NCBI RefSeq assembly: GCF_001483745.1
Contig: NZ_LQBL01000028.1
Location: 181,756-241,287, forward strand
DNA: 59,532 nucleotides
Direction of reading: 5' to 3'
Source of the DNA: Serinicoccus chungangensis
GTDB taxonomy: Bacteria; Actinomycetota; Actinomycetes; Actinomycetales; Dermatophilaceae
The notes under the pieces are model-generated. The model was not told the DNA's origin. It saw only the letters and a program-made list of their open reading frames with translations, and did not search any database. Of this stretch, positions 33,339 to 42,559 are shown one piece after another (position 1 is the stretch's first letter; each line of letters starts with the position of its first letter). The translations under genes were made by a program, and so were the position numbers.

Positions 33339-35218
33339 TGCTGGAGCCCACCGGACGACACTTGTTCGTCGACGGCCTCCGCCCGCCGCCGGGCTTCCGG
33401 ATGGACGTGGCAGTCGGGACCACCTACACGCTCGGCCTGGTCAGTCTCCTACTTCCACCCCTCGCGATGGCGGCGCACGACCGGGTGAACGTCGACGACG
33501 GGGACGTTCGGGACGACGACATCGCCCTGCTCGAGGCGGTGCGCCGGCTCGCGGACCGGACGACCGTCTTCTGCCACGCCGGGGCGATCCACGTGCCTGG
33601 GACCTACCGACGACTGCTGGCCTTTGCCGAGGACTGCGTCGTCGAGGTGCTTCCGACCCGCCCCGGGCGCACCTTCCACCCCAAGCTGTGGGCACTGCGG
33701 TTCAGCGATGGACAGTCTGTCCGTCATCGTCTACTGGTCCTGAGCCGCAACCTCACGGGGGACAGGTCGTGGGACACGGTAGTCCAGCTGGAGGAGGACC
33801 CCGCTGGTGCGATCGACGGTGCTCCCGCTGCTACCTTCCTGCGCCGGCTACCGGAGATGGCTGTCAAAGACGTGACCGCAGCTCGCTCGGCCCAAGTGGA
33901 GGACCTCGCCGACACGTTGCAGCGTGCGCGCTTCGCGACGCCTGCCCCTTTCACTCGCGGGGAGCTCTGGCCGCTCGGCGTGGGGACGGACCACGACTGG
34001 CCGATGCCTGACAACGTCGGGCGACCGGTGGTGATCTCGCCTTTCCTCGACCAGAAGACGCTCGACCGCGTCCCGGCCCGGGACTCGACCTACGTCTCAC
34101 GGCCCGACACCTTCGACGAGCTCGGGTCGGCGGCCTTCACTGGCCGTCGCACCCTCGTCCTCGACCCCTTGGCGGAGACGACGCACTTCACCGAGAACGA
34201 GGAGTCGGAGAGTCAGGGCGGCGTCGATGGCGAGTCCGACGACGGCGACACCGCTCAGGTCACCGCCCCTTGGGAGGTGCGGTCCGGCCTGCACGCGAAG
34301 GTCCTCGTGTGGAACTACGACGGCAGCGGCTGGTGGTTCGTCGGCTCGGCCAACGCGACGGGTGCGGCCTTCGACGGCAACGTGGAGTTCAACGTGCTGC
34401 TGCGCGGGCCGCAACGCAGCTGCGGTCCGCAGTCGCTCTTCCCGGAGGAGGACCGCAGGGGTGAGCTGACGCTCTCCAGGATCCTGACGCCATACGCCAT
34501 CGAGGAAGCAGATCCCCGTCCCGACCCGGGTCGACGGGTTGAGATGGACGTGGCTGCCTTCCACGCCGCTCTGGCGACGGCTGGTCCTCAGCTAGTCGCG
34601 GACGAGGGGCCTGACGGGCGGTATGACGTGCGCCTCGCCTTCAGCTCGCCCACTCCCGACGATCCGGGAGTGACGACGGTGCGCCCCCTGAGCCGGGCAC
34701 GGAACGACGCTCGAGCCTTGGGTGCGGAGGCACGTTGGGTCGATATAGGACTGGCCGACCTGACCCCCTTCATCGCGGTCATGACGGAGGTGGCGGTCGA
34801 TGGCGCGGACACGCCCGTGCGTCTGGAGTGCGTGCTCAAGACCGAGCTGGTCGGCGTCGAGCACGACCGGCCCGCCTTCATCCTGCGCACGCTGCTCGAC
34901 TCGGAGGACAGCGTCCTGCGCTACCTCTCGTTCCTGCTCGACGAGGCGGGTGGCCCCGGGTGGCACCTCGATGGTCAAGCGGACGGCGAACGTGCCGAGG
35001 GATCGGCTCTGCCTCGGCCGACCTACGAGGACCTTGCCCTGCTCGAGACGTTGGTCCGCGCCGCCGGCCGGGGAGACGAGTCATTGACCAGGGTGCACAG
35101 CCTCATGAGCGATCTCAGGGACCACAACGGCGACTCCCCCGTGGTGTCCGAACAGTTCCTCCAGGTGTGGGAGGCGGTCTGGGCCGCGGTCGGGCCGAAG
35201 AGGGGTGGAGCACGATGA
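33338..35218 (+). CDS. Double-HKD phospholipase-D-like protein of the three-gene operon
   Basis: 626 aa. Two PLD half-domains: HxK at H114/K116 (GRTFHPKLWALRF) with SRNLTGDRSWD after it, and H319/K321 (SGLHAKVLVWNY) with FVGSANATGAAFDGNVEF after it, so one chain could form a full active site. The last ~190 residues carry no recognised domain. PLD-fold proteins in defence operons are often nucleases; a nuclease role here is inference. Coupled by 1-nt and 4-nt overlaps to its neighbours. Confidence 0.82.
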   Translation: MLEPTGRHLFVDGLRPPPGFRMDVAVGTTYTLGLVSLLLPPLAMAAHDRVNVDDGDVRDDDIALLEAVRRLADRTTVFCHAGAIHVPGTYRRLLAFAEDCVVEVLPTRPGRTFHPKLWALRFSDGQSVRHRLLVLSRNLTGDRSWDTVVQLEEDPAGAIDGAPAATFLRRLPEMAVKDVTAARSAQVEDLADTLQRARFATPAPFTRGELWPLGVGTDHDWPMPDNVGRPVVISPFLDQKTLDRVPARDSTYVSRPDTFDELGSAAFTGRRTLVLDPLAETTHFTENEESESQGGVDGESDDGDTAQVTAPWEVRSGLHAKVLVWNYDGSGWWFVGSANATGAAFDGNVEFNVLLRGPQRSCGPQSLFPEEDRRGELTLSRILTPYAIEEADPRPDPGRRVEMDVAAFHAALATAGPQLVADEGPDGRYDVRLAFSSPTPDDPGVTTVRPLSRARNDARALGAEARWVDIGLADLTPFIAVMTEVAVDGADTPVRLECVLKTELVGVEHDRPAFILRTLLDSEDSVLRYLSFLLDEAGGPGWHLDGQADGERAEGSALPRPTYEDLALLETLVRAAGRGDESLTRVHSLMSDLRDHNGDSPVVSEQFLQVWEAVWAAVGPKRGGAR

Positions 35219-38200
35219 CCGAGAAGGTGCGGACGAGTGAGGCTCTCCGGGGGTTGAAGGACTTCCAACGACGTTCGGTGGACAACGCCTTCGAGCGTCT
35301 GTGGGGCACGAACCCCGTGTCGCGCTTCCTGGTCGCCGACGAGGTCGGCCTTGGCAAGACACTCGTCGCCAGAGGAGTGGTCGCGCGGACGGTCGAGCAC
35401 CTACGCCGAAAGGGCGAGAAGCGGATCGACATCGTCTACATCTGCTCCAACCGCCAGATCGCGCAGCAGAACCTGCGGCGCCTGCACGACGGCGTCAACG
35501 TGAACATCCCGCACGCCGACCGCCTCACTCTCCTGCCCAAGGTGCTGCACGAGATGAACCGCCCCAAGGGCGACGGGCCGGCCATCAACATCGTGTCCCT
35601 GACCCCAGGCACCTCCTTCGACCTGCGCAGCAGCGGGGGCGTCGCCGGGGAGCGAGCGCTTCTCCACGTGCTGCTCGAGGAGCTGTGGGGCCGCAGAGCG
35701 GTGTCATCCGGCAAGTGGGAGCGCTTCTTCCGCGGCGGGGCCAGCCAGAGGCGCATGGCATGGGAGCGTCGGTGGGGAGTGGACCGTTCCACGCTGACCG
35801 ACGACGTGCTCAGCTCCTTCGACGGGTGCCTGGCCGCCGCGACGTTCGGAGACGGCGGTACTTCTCTCGTCGACGCCCTGCACGACACGGTCGACCTCTT
35901 CGACGGCCGGCGCCGGCTCACATCCCGAGCATCCTCCGAGCGGTATGCCGTGCTCAGCCAGCTGCGCCGCGCCCTCGCAGAGGCGTGCGTGGGTCACCTC
36001 GACCCTGACCTGGTGATCCTCGACGAGTTCCAGCGGTTCGGCTCTCTCCTGCACGGAGACAACGAGGCGGCGCTGCTCGCCCGGCACCTGCTGGGTGACG
36101 AGGCCATCGACCCCGACAATCGGCACACCCAGACGCGTGTCCTGCTGCTCTCGGCGACACCTTTCAAGATGTACACGCTCCCCGACGAGCCTGAGGGTGA
36201 CGACCACTACCGGGACTTCATCCGGACGGTGGCGTTCCTCGGCGGCGCGGAACGAGCGGACGCTGTGCGGCGCACGTTGAAGGACATGCGTACCGCCCTG
36301 CTGGTGGGCGACACGGAGCGTGCGATCGCGGCCAAGGACCTTGCACAAGGGGAGCTGCGCCAGGTCATGTCTCGGACCGAGCGCCTCGCCGTGTCCTCGA
36401 GCCGCGACGGCATGCTCAGCTCGCACGACGACCTGCAGATCGAGCTCACGCCCGACGACGTCCGGGACTACGTCTCGCAATCCGAGGTCGCGCGCCTGCT
36501 CGGCGCAGGCGACATGCTCGAGTACTGGCGCAGTTCTCCTTACGCCCTCGAGCTGATGGACCAGTACCAGGTGAAGAAGAAGCTGAAGACGCAGCTCGAC
36601 GCCGGTGATGCCGCGCTGCGGCAGGTGCTGAGCAGCCGACTCCGGCATGACGAGATACGGCAGTACGGGCAGATCGACCTGGCCAACCCCAAGCTGCGTT
36701 GGCTCGCGGATGACGTCGTCAGGTCCGGCGCCTGGCAGGTGGCGTGGCTCCCTCCTGCGCTGCCCTACTACACACCCGCGGGCGCGTATGCCGACCCGCG
36801 CCTGCAGGGGTTCACGAAGCGGCTGGTCTTCTCCGCCTGGACCGTCGCACCGAAGGGCATCGCTGCGCTGCTGAGCTATGAGGTCGAGCGGCTGCTGCAG
36901 AGCCGCAGCACAAGCAGCGCCGCACGGGACTACTTCGGCACCCGCCGGACCGGACTGCTGACGTTCAACCGTTCAGATGGCCGACTGTCGGGCATGCCGG
37001 TCCTCGGCCTGCTCTATCCGAGCCGGGCGCTGGCGGAGCTCGGCGACCCACTGACCGTGGCACGCGAGGCAGGAGCGACTCTGCCGCTCGATCGCGACGC
37101 TCTTCACGACGTGGTTCGTCGCCGGGTTGAGGCAGCGCTCAAGCAGCTGCCGCTGGGGTCACCCGATGGCTCGCTGCCGGCGGGCGCCTGGTACTGGGCC
37201 GCACCGATGCTGCTCGACAGGTTTGCCGGGCAACAGGTGGCACTCAGCGACCTCCCCTTCGGCGCCGTGACCGACGGTGACGGCGAGGACCACGGGACTG
37301 TCTTCCAGGCTCACCTGGACCAGGCGGACACGCTGGATCCGGCTGATCTTCCGGCGAGGCCCGACGACCTGGCCGATGTCTTGACGTCAGTGGCTCTGGC
37401 CGGACTCGGCGTCGCGGCGCTGCGGGGGCTGAACCGTGTGGTGAACGAGGAAGCGGTCAACGACGCAGCGACGGTCCGAGCAGCATCCAGCTGGGCCTGG
37501 TCGTTGCGTGCACTCTTCAACACGCCGGAGATCATGGCGATGCTCCAGGGCGGCGAGGGCACCTACTGGCGTCAGGTGCTGGAGCACTCCATCGACGGCA
37601 ACCTCCAGGCGGTGCTCGATGAGTATGCCGAGGTGCTCGTCTCCTCGCGGTCCCTGCGGCACGAGCCCGTCGACGTGCAGCTGTCAGACCTTGTGTCCGC
37701 GTTCGCCGAGGGGTCCGGGCTGCGTGCGGCGACCCAGGCCGTCGACCACTTCGGCGCCGAGTACGAGGGCCATGTGCGCCGCGACCGCCTGCGCAGCCAT
37801 TTTGCGGTGCGTTACGGCCGGCACGCCGCCGAGGACGACAAGACTGTCCAGCGGGAGACGCAGGTCAGGGACGCCTTCAACTCACCGTTCTGGCCGTTCG
37901 TCCTGGCCTCGACGTCCGTGGGTCAGGAGGGGCTCGACTTCCACCACTACTCGCACGCCGTCGTGCACTGGAACCTGCCGGGCAACCCCGTGGACATGGA
38001 ACAGCGCGAGGGCCGCGTCCACCGGTTCCGGGGGCACGCCGTCCGCAAGAACGTGGCCGCGGCTTTCGGCCAGCGCGAAGAGGTCCTGGCCAAGCGCAAC
38101 CCATGGGAGGCGCTGTTCGAGTTGGCGAAGTCGTCGACGGACGGGGCGGGCGGCATCGTGCCCGACTGGGTCTTCCCGTTAGCAAGCGGTGCCACCATCG

Positions 38201-38364
38201 AGCGCTACGTCCCAGCGCTCCCCATGAGTCGGGAGCGTCAGCACTATCGGCGCCTTCTCCGGACCATGGGGGCATACCGGCTCACGCTCGGGCACCCCCG
38301 CCAGTCCGACCTGTTGGCCTACGTCGGCAACGACGCAGATCTCGCACTGGACCTCGCCCCGTGA
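35215..38364 (+). CDS. SF2 (Snf2-like) helicase of the three-gene operon
   Basis: 1049 aa from ATG 35215, ATGA overlap with the PLD gene. Walker A VADEVGLGKTLVARG (K48), DEFQ box (D270, VILDEFQRFGSLL), LLLSATPFKMYTL, and a far downstream second lobe with STSVGQEGLDFHHY and motif VI QREGRVHRF (Q930). The two lobes are separated by a very long insert (about 330-880) with no recognised domain. DUF6361 plus PLD plus helicase is the content I recall for the Azaca anti-phage system (ZacA-C), but that is memory, not a search. Confidence 0.85.
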   Translation: MTEKVRTSEALRGLKDFQRRSVDNAFERLWGTNPVSRFLVADEVGLGKTLVARGVVARTVEHLRRKGEKRIDIVYICSNRQIAQQNLRRLHDGVNVNIPHADRLTLLPKVLHEMNRPKGDGPAINIVSLTPGTSFDLRSSGGVAGERALLHVLLEELWGRRAVSSGKWERFFRGGASQRRMAWERRWGVDRSTLTDDVLSSFDGCLAAATFGDGGTSLVDALHDTVDLFDGRRRLTSRASSERYAVLSQLRRALAEACVGHLDPDLVILDEFQRFGSLLHGDNEAALLARHLLGDEAIDPDNRHTQTRVLLLSATPFKMYTLPDEPEGDDHYRDFIRTVAFLGGAERADAVRRTLKDMRTALLVGDTERAIAAKDLAQGELRQVMSRTERLAVSSSRDGMLSSHDDLQIELTPDDVRDYVSQSEVARLLGAGDMLEYWRSSPYALELMDQYQVKKKLKTQLDAGDAALRQVLSSRLRHDEIRQYGQIDLANPKLRWLADDVVRSGAWQVAWLPPALPYYTPAGAYADPRLQGFTKRLVFSAWTVAPKGIAALLSYEVERLLQSRSTSSAARDYFGTRRTGLLTFNRSDGRLSGMPVLGLLYPSRALAELGDPLTVAREAGATLPLDRDALHDVVRRRVEAALKQLPLGSPDGSLPAGAWYWAAPMLLDRFAGQQVALSDLPFGAVTDGDGEDHGTVFQAHLDQADTLDPADLPARPDDLADVLTSVALAGLGVAALRGLNRVVNEEAVNDAATVRAASSWAWSLRALFNTPEIMAMLQGGEGTYWRQVLEHSIDGNLQAVLDEYAEVLVSSRSLRHEPVDVQLSDLVSAFAEGSGLRAATQAVDHFGAEYEGHVRRDRLRSHFAVRYGRHAAEDDKTVQRETQVRDAFNSPFWPFVLASTSVGQEGLDFHHYSHAVVHWNLPGNPVDMEQREGRVHRFRGHAVRKNVAAAFGQREEVLAKRNPWEALFELAKSSTDGAGGIVPDWVFPLASGATIERYVPALPMSRERQHYRRLLRTMGAYRLTLGHPRQSDLLAYVGNDADLALDLAP

Positions 38365-38437
38365 CCGCCAGCCTTTCGGATCTGCACCTGCACTGGCACC
38401 AGCACCACTCACCCCCTCCCCCGACGAAAGGTACGAC

Positions 38438-39160
38438 GTGACGGATCTCGACACCCCCGAGCTGGACGAGCAAAGCGACGGCGATCCCGAGGAGCCGAAC
38501 ACGCTTCAGCGGATGGTGCTCTCGGTCATCAGCAAGGGCGTCGGCCCTGTGACCGGTTCTGTGGACTACGCGCATGCGAGGCTTCGGGACGAGAACGGCG
38601 GATCCATCCCCGTGCCGGAAGATCCGCTTAACGCGGTCTACGAAGACGCTGGCTCGCCAGCGGCGGAGCGCGCCATCCAGCGCATCCGACGGGAAGCCGC
38701 GGCTGCCGCCGGCACGAATGGTTTCCTCACCGGGCTCGGCGGATTCGTGACGCTGCCCGTGGCCATCCCGGCCAACGTGGCCGGCGTACTGATCATCAAC
38801 GCACGACTGGTGGGGGCGATCGCCTACCTTCGCGGCTATAGGCTGACCGATCCGCACACGCAGGCGATGGCCATGCTCGTGGTCGCAGGGACGAGCGCCC
38901 AGCGGGCCGCCTCTCTCGTCGGCATCAAGGTGGGGGCCAACGTGACCAAGGCGCTCATCCGGCAGGTGCCGATCTCGGTCATCCGCCAGATCAATAAGCG
39001 CGTCGGCTTCATGCTGGTCGCCAAATACGGAACTAAGAGAGCGGCCGTCACCCTCGCCAAGAGCGTTCCGATCGTCGGAGGGCTAGCGGGGGGCGCCGTC
39101 GACGCCACCATGACCGGCACCATCGGACGTGTGGCTTGCCGGGTGTTCCCGAGCGAATAG
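38438..39160 (+). CDS. EcsC-family protein
   Basis: 240 aa, GTG with GAAAGG upstream, 73 nt after the helicase. An acidic start is followed by a hydrophobic, helical EcsC-like core: GFLTGLGGFVTLPVAIPANV, VLIINARLVGAIAYLRGY, and Gly/Ala-rich VPIVGGLAGGAVDATMTGTI near the end. The hydrophobic runs could insert in or lie on membrane. EcsC proteins have no clear role. In this position it could be an accessory or effector of the upstream operon; equally it may be independent. Confidence 0.8.
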   Translation: MTDLDTPELDEQSDGDPEEPNTLQRMVLSVISKGVGPVTGSVDYAHARLRDENGGSIPVPEDPLNAVYEDAGSPAAERAIQRIRREAAAAAGTNGFLTGLGGFVTLPVAIPANVAGVLIINARLVGAIAYLRGYRLTDPHTQAMAMLVVAGTSAQRAASLVGIKVGANVTKALIRQVPISVIRQINKRVGFMLVAKYGTKRAAVTLAKSVPIVGGLAGGAVDATMTGTIGRVACRVFPSE

Positions 39161-39246
39161 CCGATCTGAGACCGATCGAAGTGACGGGTCCAGCCTGTGC
39201 CTGATGACCTGAGAGTGAACACCGCCAACCCACGAAGAGAGAAGAC

Positions 39247-39927
39247 ATGATCACGACGGACGATGTCATGACGCTGCAGCGTGCGATCGACACCGAGTTG
39301 CCGCGACCATGGACTGAATGGCCAGGAGGGTGGCCGGATGAGGTCGAGGCAGCGCTCCTGGACGCCGTCCTGTCGATCCGTGCGCGATACGGACGCGAGG
39401 AGACGGGCGTCCGCGGCGCCGTCGAGCGGTACCGGCAAGAGGTCAATGGCGGGCGCCTCGATGATCTGCCTCGCCTCGCCAGCTTCGACGCGGACCGGCT
39501 TGCAGAGGTTCTGCGCAACGAGCAACGCGCCAGCGGCCGGCCCAAGGCGCAGGCGATTGTCGAGGCTGCGCGCAGCCTCGTCGATGCTGGTCTGCGTTCG
39601 GCGGTTGATCTTGACCTCGAGACGCACAAGCGTGCCTACACGCGAGTTCACGGACTGGGATGGATCACCTGGGAGTACTTCACGATGTTGCTCGGCCAGC
39701 CCGGTGCCAAGGCGGACACGTGGGTCGTCAGGTGGGTTTCTCAGCAACTGAACCGGGACGTCTCCTCGAAGGAGGCTCGCAGCCTCCTAGGAGAGGTAGC
39801 GACCCAGTTGTCGGATGGCGAAACCAACTCCCCCCGTGCCCTGCTCACGCGACTTGACCACCAGATCTGGCGCACCGCACGGTCCGCGCAACCGTCTCCA
39901 GCACGCGAAAGTACTTCCTCGCGCTGA
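39247..39927 (+). CDS. Helix-hairpin-helix (HhH-GPD-like) protein of unknown function
   Basis: 226 aa, ATG with GAGAGA upstream. The segment VHGLGWITWEYFTMLLGQP followed by AKADTWVVRWVSQQL resembles the HhH hairpin and the (V/A)DTxV helix of endonuclease III-type glycosylases. No Lys is found at the usual bifunctional position in the hairpin and no [4Fe-4S] cluster Cys are present, so DNA binding without cleavage, or a monofunctional activity, is possible. Lone gene between EcsC and the convergent SF2 helicase. Confidence 0.5.
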   Translation: MITTDDVMTLQRAIDTELPRPWTEWPGGWPDEVEAALLDAVLSIRARYGREETGVRGAVERYRQEVNGGRLDDLPRLASFDADRLAEVLRNEQRASGRPKAQAIVEAARSLVDAGLRSAVDLDLETHKRAYTRVHGLGWITWEYFTMLLGQPGAKADTWVVRWVSQQLNRDVSSKEARSLLGEVATQLSDGETNSPRALLTRLDHQIWRTARSAQPSPARESTSSR

Positions 39928-40012
39928 AGGGGCCTCAGACTTACGGAGCCAGGTCGCCCGCTTGATCGACACCACGTCGTCCTGGCAGATCCCCCGGCCT
40001 TGCCGGGTGCAC

Positions 40013-42004
40013 CTAGAGCTGAAGAACGCGTTTTTTCGCCGCTGAGAACTCCTCTTCAGTGAGCATCCCGGACGAGCGCAGGGCCGCAAGTCTCTCGAGT
40101 TGCACGACCACGGGCTCGGGCCCTTCTTCCCCAGCGGCCGTGGGGGTCACGACACGCGTTCGTGTGACCGCTGCACTAGACGTACTATCCGCCTCGACCG
40201 CCTCAAGGAGGCTCCTGTGTCCATCACCGCGCGATGCCCCTGCGTCCCCGGGCGCTCGGGAACCCGCACCGCCGCGGGTGCCTTCCACGTCAGATCCGTC
40301 GTGAGCGACCACTGAGCACGTTGTCCTTTTGTCCACCGCCTCGACGCGCGCCACGGAATCGAAGCTCGCCAAAGGCTTTGGCTCCTCACGGGTAACGCCC
40401 GGGGCGGCCCCATGTCCCGCGACCGGCAGATGCGCGATCGGCGCCAGCACGCCGTCCTCCCGCACGGAGTCGGCATGGCGAACCAGAAGGTCGAGACACC
40501 CCTCCTCGCCCGAGTGGGCAGACACGTCCTCAACCGTTCCGGCGGCGTAGACGAGCACGAACCGCGCGGGGCGTCCGTCATTCTTGCGTCGGAGGACGCG
40601 CCCCATTCGTTGGATCATCTGTCGACGCGACTGGGAACCTCCCAGCACCACACCCAGGTCGACGTCCGGGACGTCGATCCCCTCATCGAGAACAGTGGGC
40701 GCTACAACGGCGCGCAGCCTGCCGGCGCGCAGGTCCGCGAGGCGATCCCTGCGTTCGGCCCCAGAGAGGTCGCTGTGCACCGCGGCAGCGGGCACGCCTT
40801 CACGGACAAGAATCTGGGTGATCTCCTCGGCAGCGCTCACGCGGCGAGTGAACAGCAGTGCGCCCCGTGAGGACTTGATGAGCGGAGCGACCCGTCGAGC
40901 CGCCTCCATCTTGGACCGGGCGTTCGACATCACGCTCAGGCGTTGGGAAAAGGCAGAGAGATAGCGGCGTGCCAGGTCGCGGAGCTCGTAGTCGGGCTCG
41001 TCGTCTGCAGCTGCGATCTGCACTGCAGCCAGGAATTCACCGAACGGACTCTCGGGGAGACCCCGATCCAGCAGCTCCGCCCGACTGTCCACAACAGCTT
41101 CATGTGCCTCGTCGTACCGGGCTCTCTCTGTGACCGACAGCTGTACGGGCACAAGATCCAGGGAGTACCGCGCGATGACGTCGTCCGCCATGGCTCGACC
41201 GAAGCCGATCCGGTAGACACATTCACCTCCGAAGTAGTCCCGAAGAATGTCTATCCCGTCGTCGGCGCGCTCAAAGGTGGCGGTCAGCCCAAGGCGCCGG
41301 CGATATGAGGGGTGAAGCACCTTGCTCCACTGCTCGGCACCGTATCGGTGACACTCATCTGCGACGAGAAGCACTTTGCCGTCATCACGCGACGGCGGCG
41401 ACAGATACAGCGACTGGACTGTGGCGACAAGGACGTCGCAGTGGTCAAGGGGCGTCCGAGGTGCGTCGGCGGAGGTCGCTACGCGCTGTACCCCGTGCCT
41501 GCGAAGGGCATCTCGCCACTGCCCGACCAGTTCGACCGTGGGCACCACGACGATGCACGAGTAGTCATGCCGGATGCCTTCGCGAATGGCTTCGATGCCC
41601 ACCCGGGACTTGCCGGTCCCGGTCACCGCTTCGACTACACCGTGTCGACCGTGCTCCGCCCAGGCGTCCAGCGCCTCGACCTGCCACTTACGCATCTGCG
41701 GCAAGGTCTCAGGGCTCAGGTCCAGCCAATCACTTGCCGGCCTGCCAACCTCGAGCAACCACTCCTCGCCGTCACTGTTGAGGTCGTATTGGCCGTCTCC
41801 GTTTGCCCGGACTAGGGGCAGCAGTGCGGCCACCGCGAGGGCATGGTCCTGCGGGCAGGAGCTCTCCTCGACAAGGCGATGCATTGCACCACCAACGACA
41901 GGACCTTCTTCATCAACGAAGGTCAAGACCTGCGCCATTCGAGCTCGGCAGGTGACAGGTGGCACAGCATTCCTCATGATTCCCCAAGCGACTTCATCAG
42001 CCAC
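40013..42004 (-). CDS. XPB/RAD25-like SF2 helicase with C-terminal SHOCT domain
   Basis: 663 aa from GTG 42004; the start is uncertain, as no good ribosome site is seen and internal ATGs at codons 10 and 23 are possible. Walker A EAVTGTGKSRVGIE (K132), DEXH box as DECH (VADECHRYGAEQW), LGLTATFERADDG, then GALLFTRRVSAAEEI, TVLDEGIDVPDVDLGVV and RQMIQRMGRVLRRK. A ~110-residue low-complexity linker leads to LERLAALRSSGMLTEEEFSA at the very end, a clear SHOCT motif, usually an oligomerisation or membrane-association tag. Helicases of this type occur in many defence loci; partner genes here are not obvious. Confidence 0.85.
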   Translation of the reverse strand: MADEVAWGIMRNAVPPVTCRARMAQVLTFVDEEGPVVGGAMHRLVEESSCPQDHALAVAALLPLVRANGDGQYDLNSDGEEWLLEVGRPASDWLDLSPETLPQMRKWQVEALDAWAEHGRHGVVEAVTGTGKSRVGIEAIREGIRHDYSCIVVVPTVELVGQWRDALRRHGVQRVATSADAPRTPLDHCDVLVATVQSLYLSPPSRDDGKVLLVADECHRYGAEQWSKVLHPSYRRRLGLTATFERADDGIDILRDYFGGECVYRIGFGRAMADDVIARYSLDLVPVQLSVTERARYDEAHEAVVDSRAELLDRGLPESPFGEFLAAVQIAAADDEPDYELRDLARRYLSAFSQRLSVMSNARSKMEAARRVAPLIKSSRGALLFTRRVSAAEEITQILVREGVPAAAVHSDLSGAERRDRLADLRAGRLRAVVAPTVLDEGIDVPDVDLGVVLGGSQSRRQMIQRMGRVLRRKNDGRPARFVLVYAAGTVEDVSAHSGEEGCLDLLVRHADSVREDGVLAPIAHLPVAGHGAAPGVTREEPKPLASFDSVARVEAVDKRTTCSVVAHDGSDVEGTRGGAGSRAPGDAGASRGDGHRSLLEAVEADSTSSAAVTRTRVVTPTAAGEEGPEPVVVQLERLAALRSSGMLTEEEFSAAKKRVLQL

Positions 42005-42559
42005 ATCATGGACTACGCCCCGATGAACGGAGCACGCACCTGCCGGGTATCGCTTGAACAGTTCACCGCGGGGTGGCTGAGGCGGCGACTGCCGTCAACT
42101 CGAACGGCGGTAAGCGACGCCCCGCGAGCCGGTCGCCGCGCACCTGCGGCCGGGGGCTTCTGGGCCGAACCGCGATCTGCTGGCTTTCAGCCAGCTGGCG
42201 CTTCCGTGCACGTGGTCATCGGCGAGTTTGTCGTCCCTGTCGGCAAGTACACAACGCTGGTGTCGGTCCAGCAGAACGCCCGCGCGTGTCTTCAGACCGC
42301 CCCTTGCGAATACCGGCCGCAGCAGCGAGCAAATGGCGATGCGATGTCCGCGCCGCGGCGGGACGAGCGAGTGGAAACAGGTACACCTAGGGAGCTGACC
42401 AACCGTCACGGCGGCCACTGTCAGCGACAAACCCTGCTAAGGTCCCGCTTTCTGGGCCGTGCCGCCACGAGCCGCGACGATGCGTAAATGCAGACTCGGC
42501 CCAGGCAAGAGGGGGTTAGGGCCGTGGGCACCCACCCTGAACGACGAAGGGGTGTGACC
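42005..42559. other. 555-bp divergent intergenic region
   Basis: Lies between the minus-strand SHOCT helicase and the plus-strand HelD-like gene. No supported coding frame, tRNA or clear hairpin is seen. TAAGGT at 42438 may be a -10 but has no well-spaced -35. The length suggests two promoters and possibly decayed coding sequence. Confidence 0.5.

Noticed and set aside
34735-35214. Upstream extension of the SF2 helicase frame into the PLD gene
   Set aside because: ATG 35215 overlaps the PLD stop as ATGA and starts the conserved helicase N-terminus.
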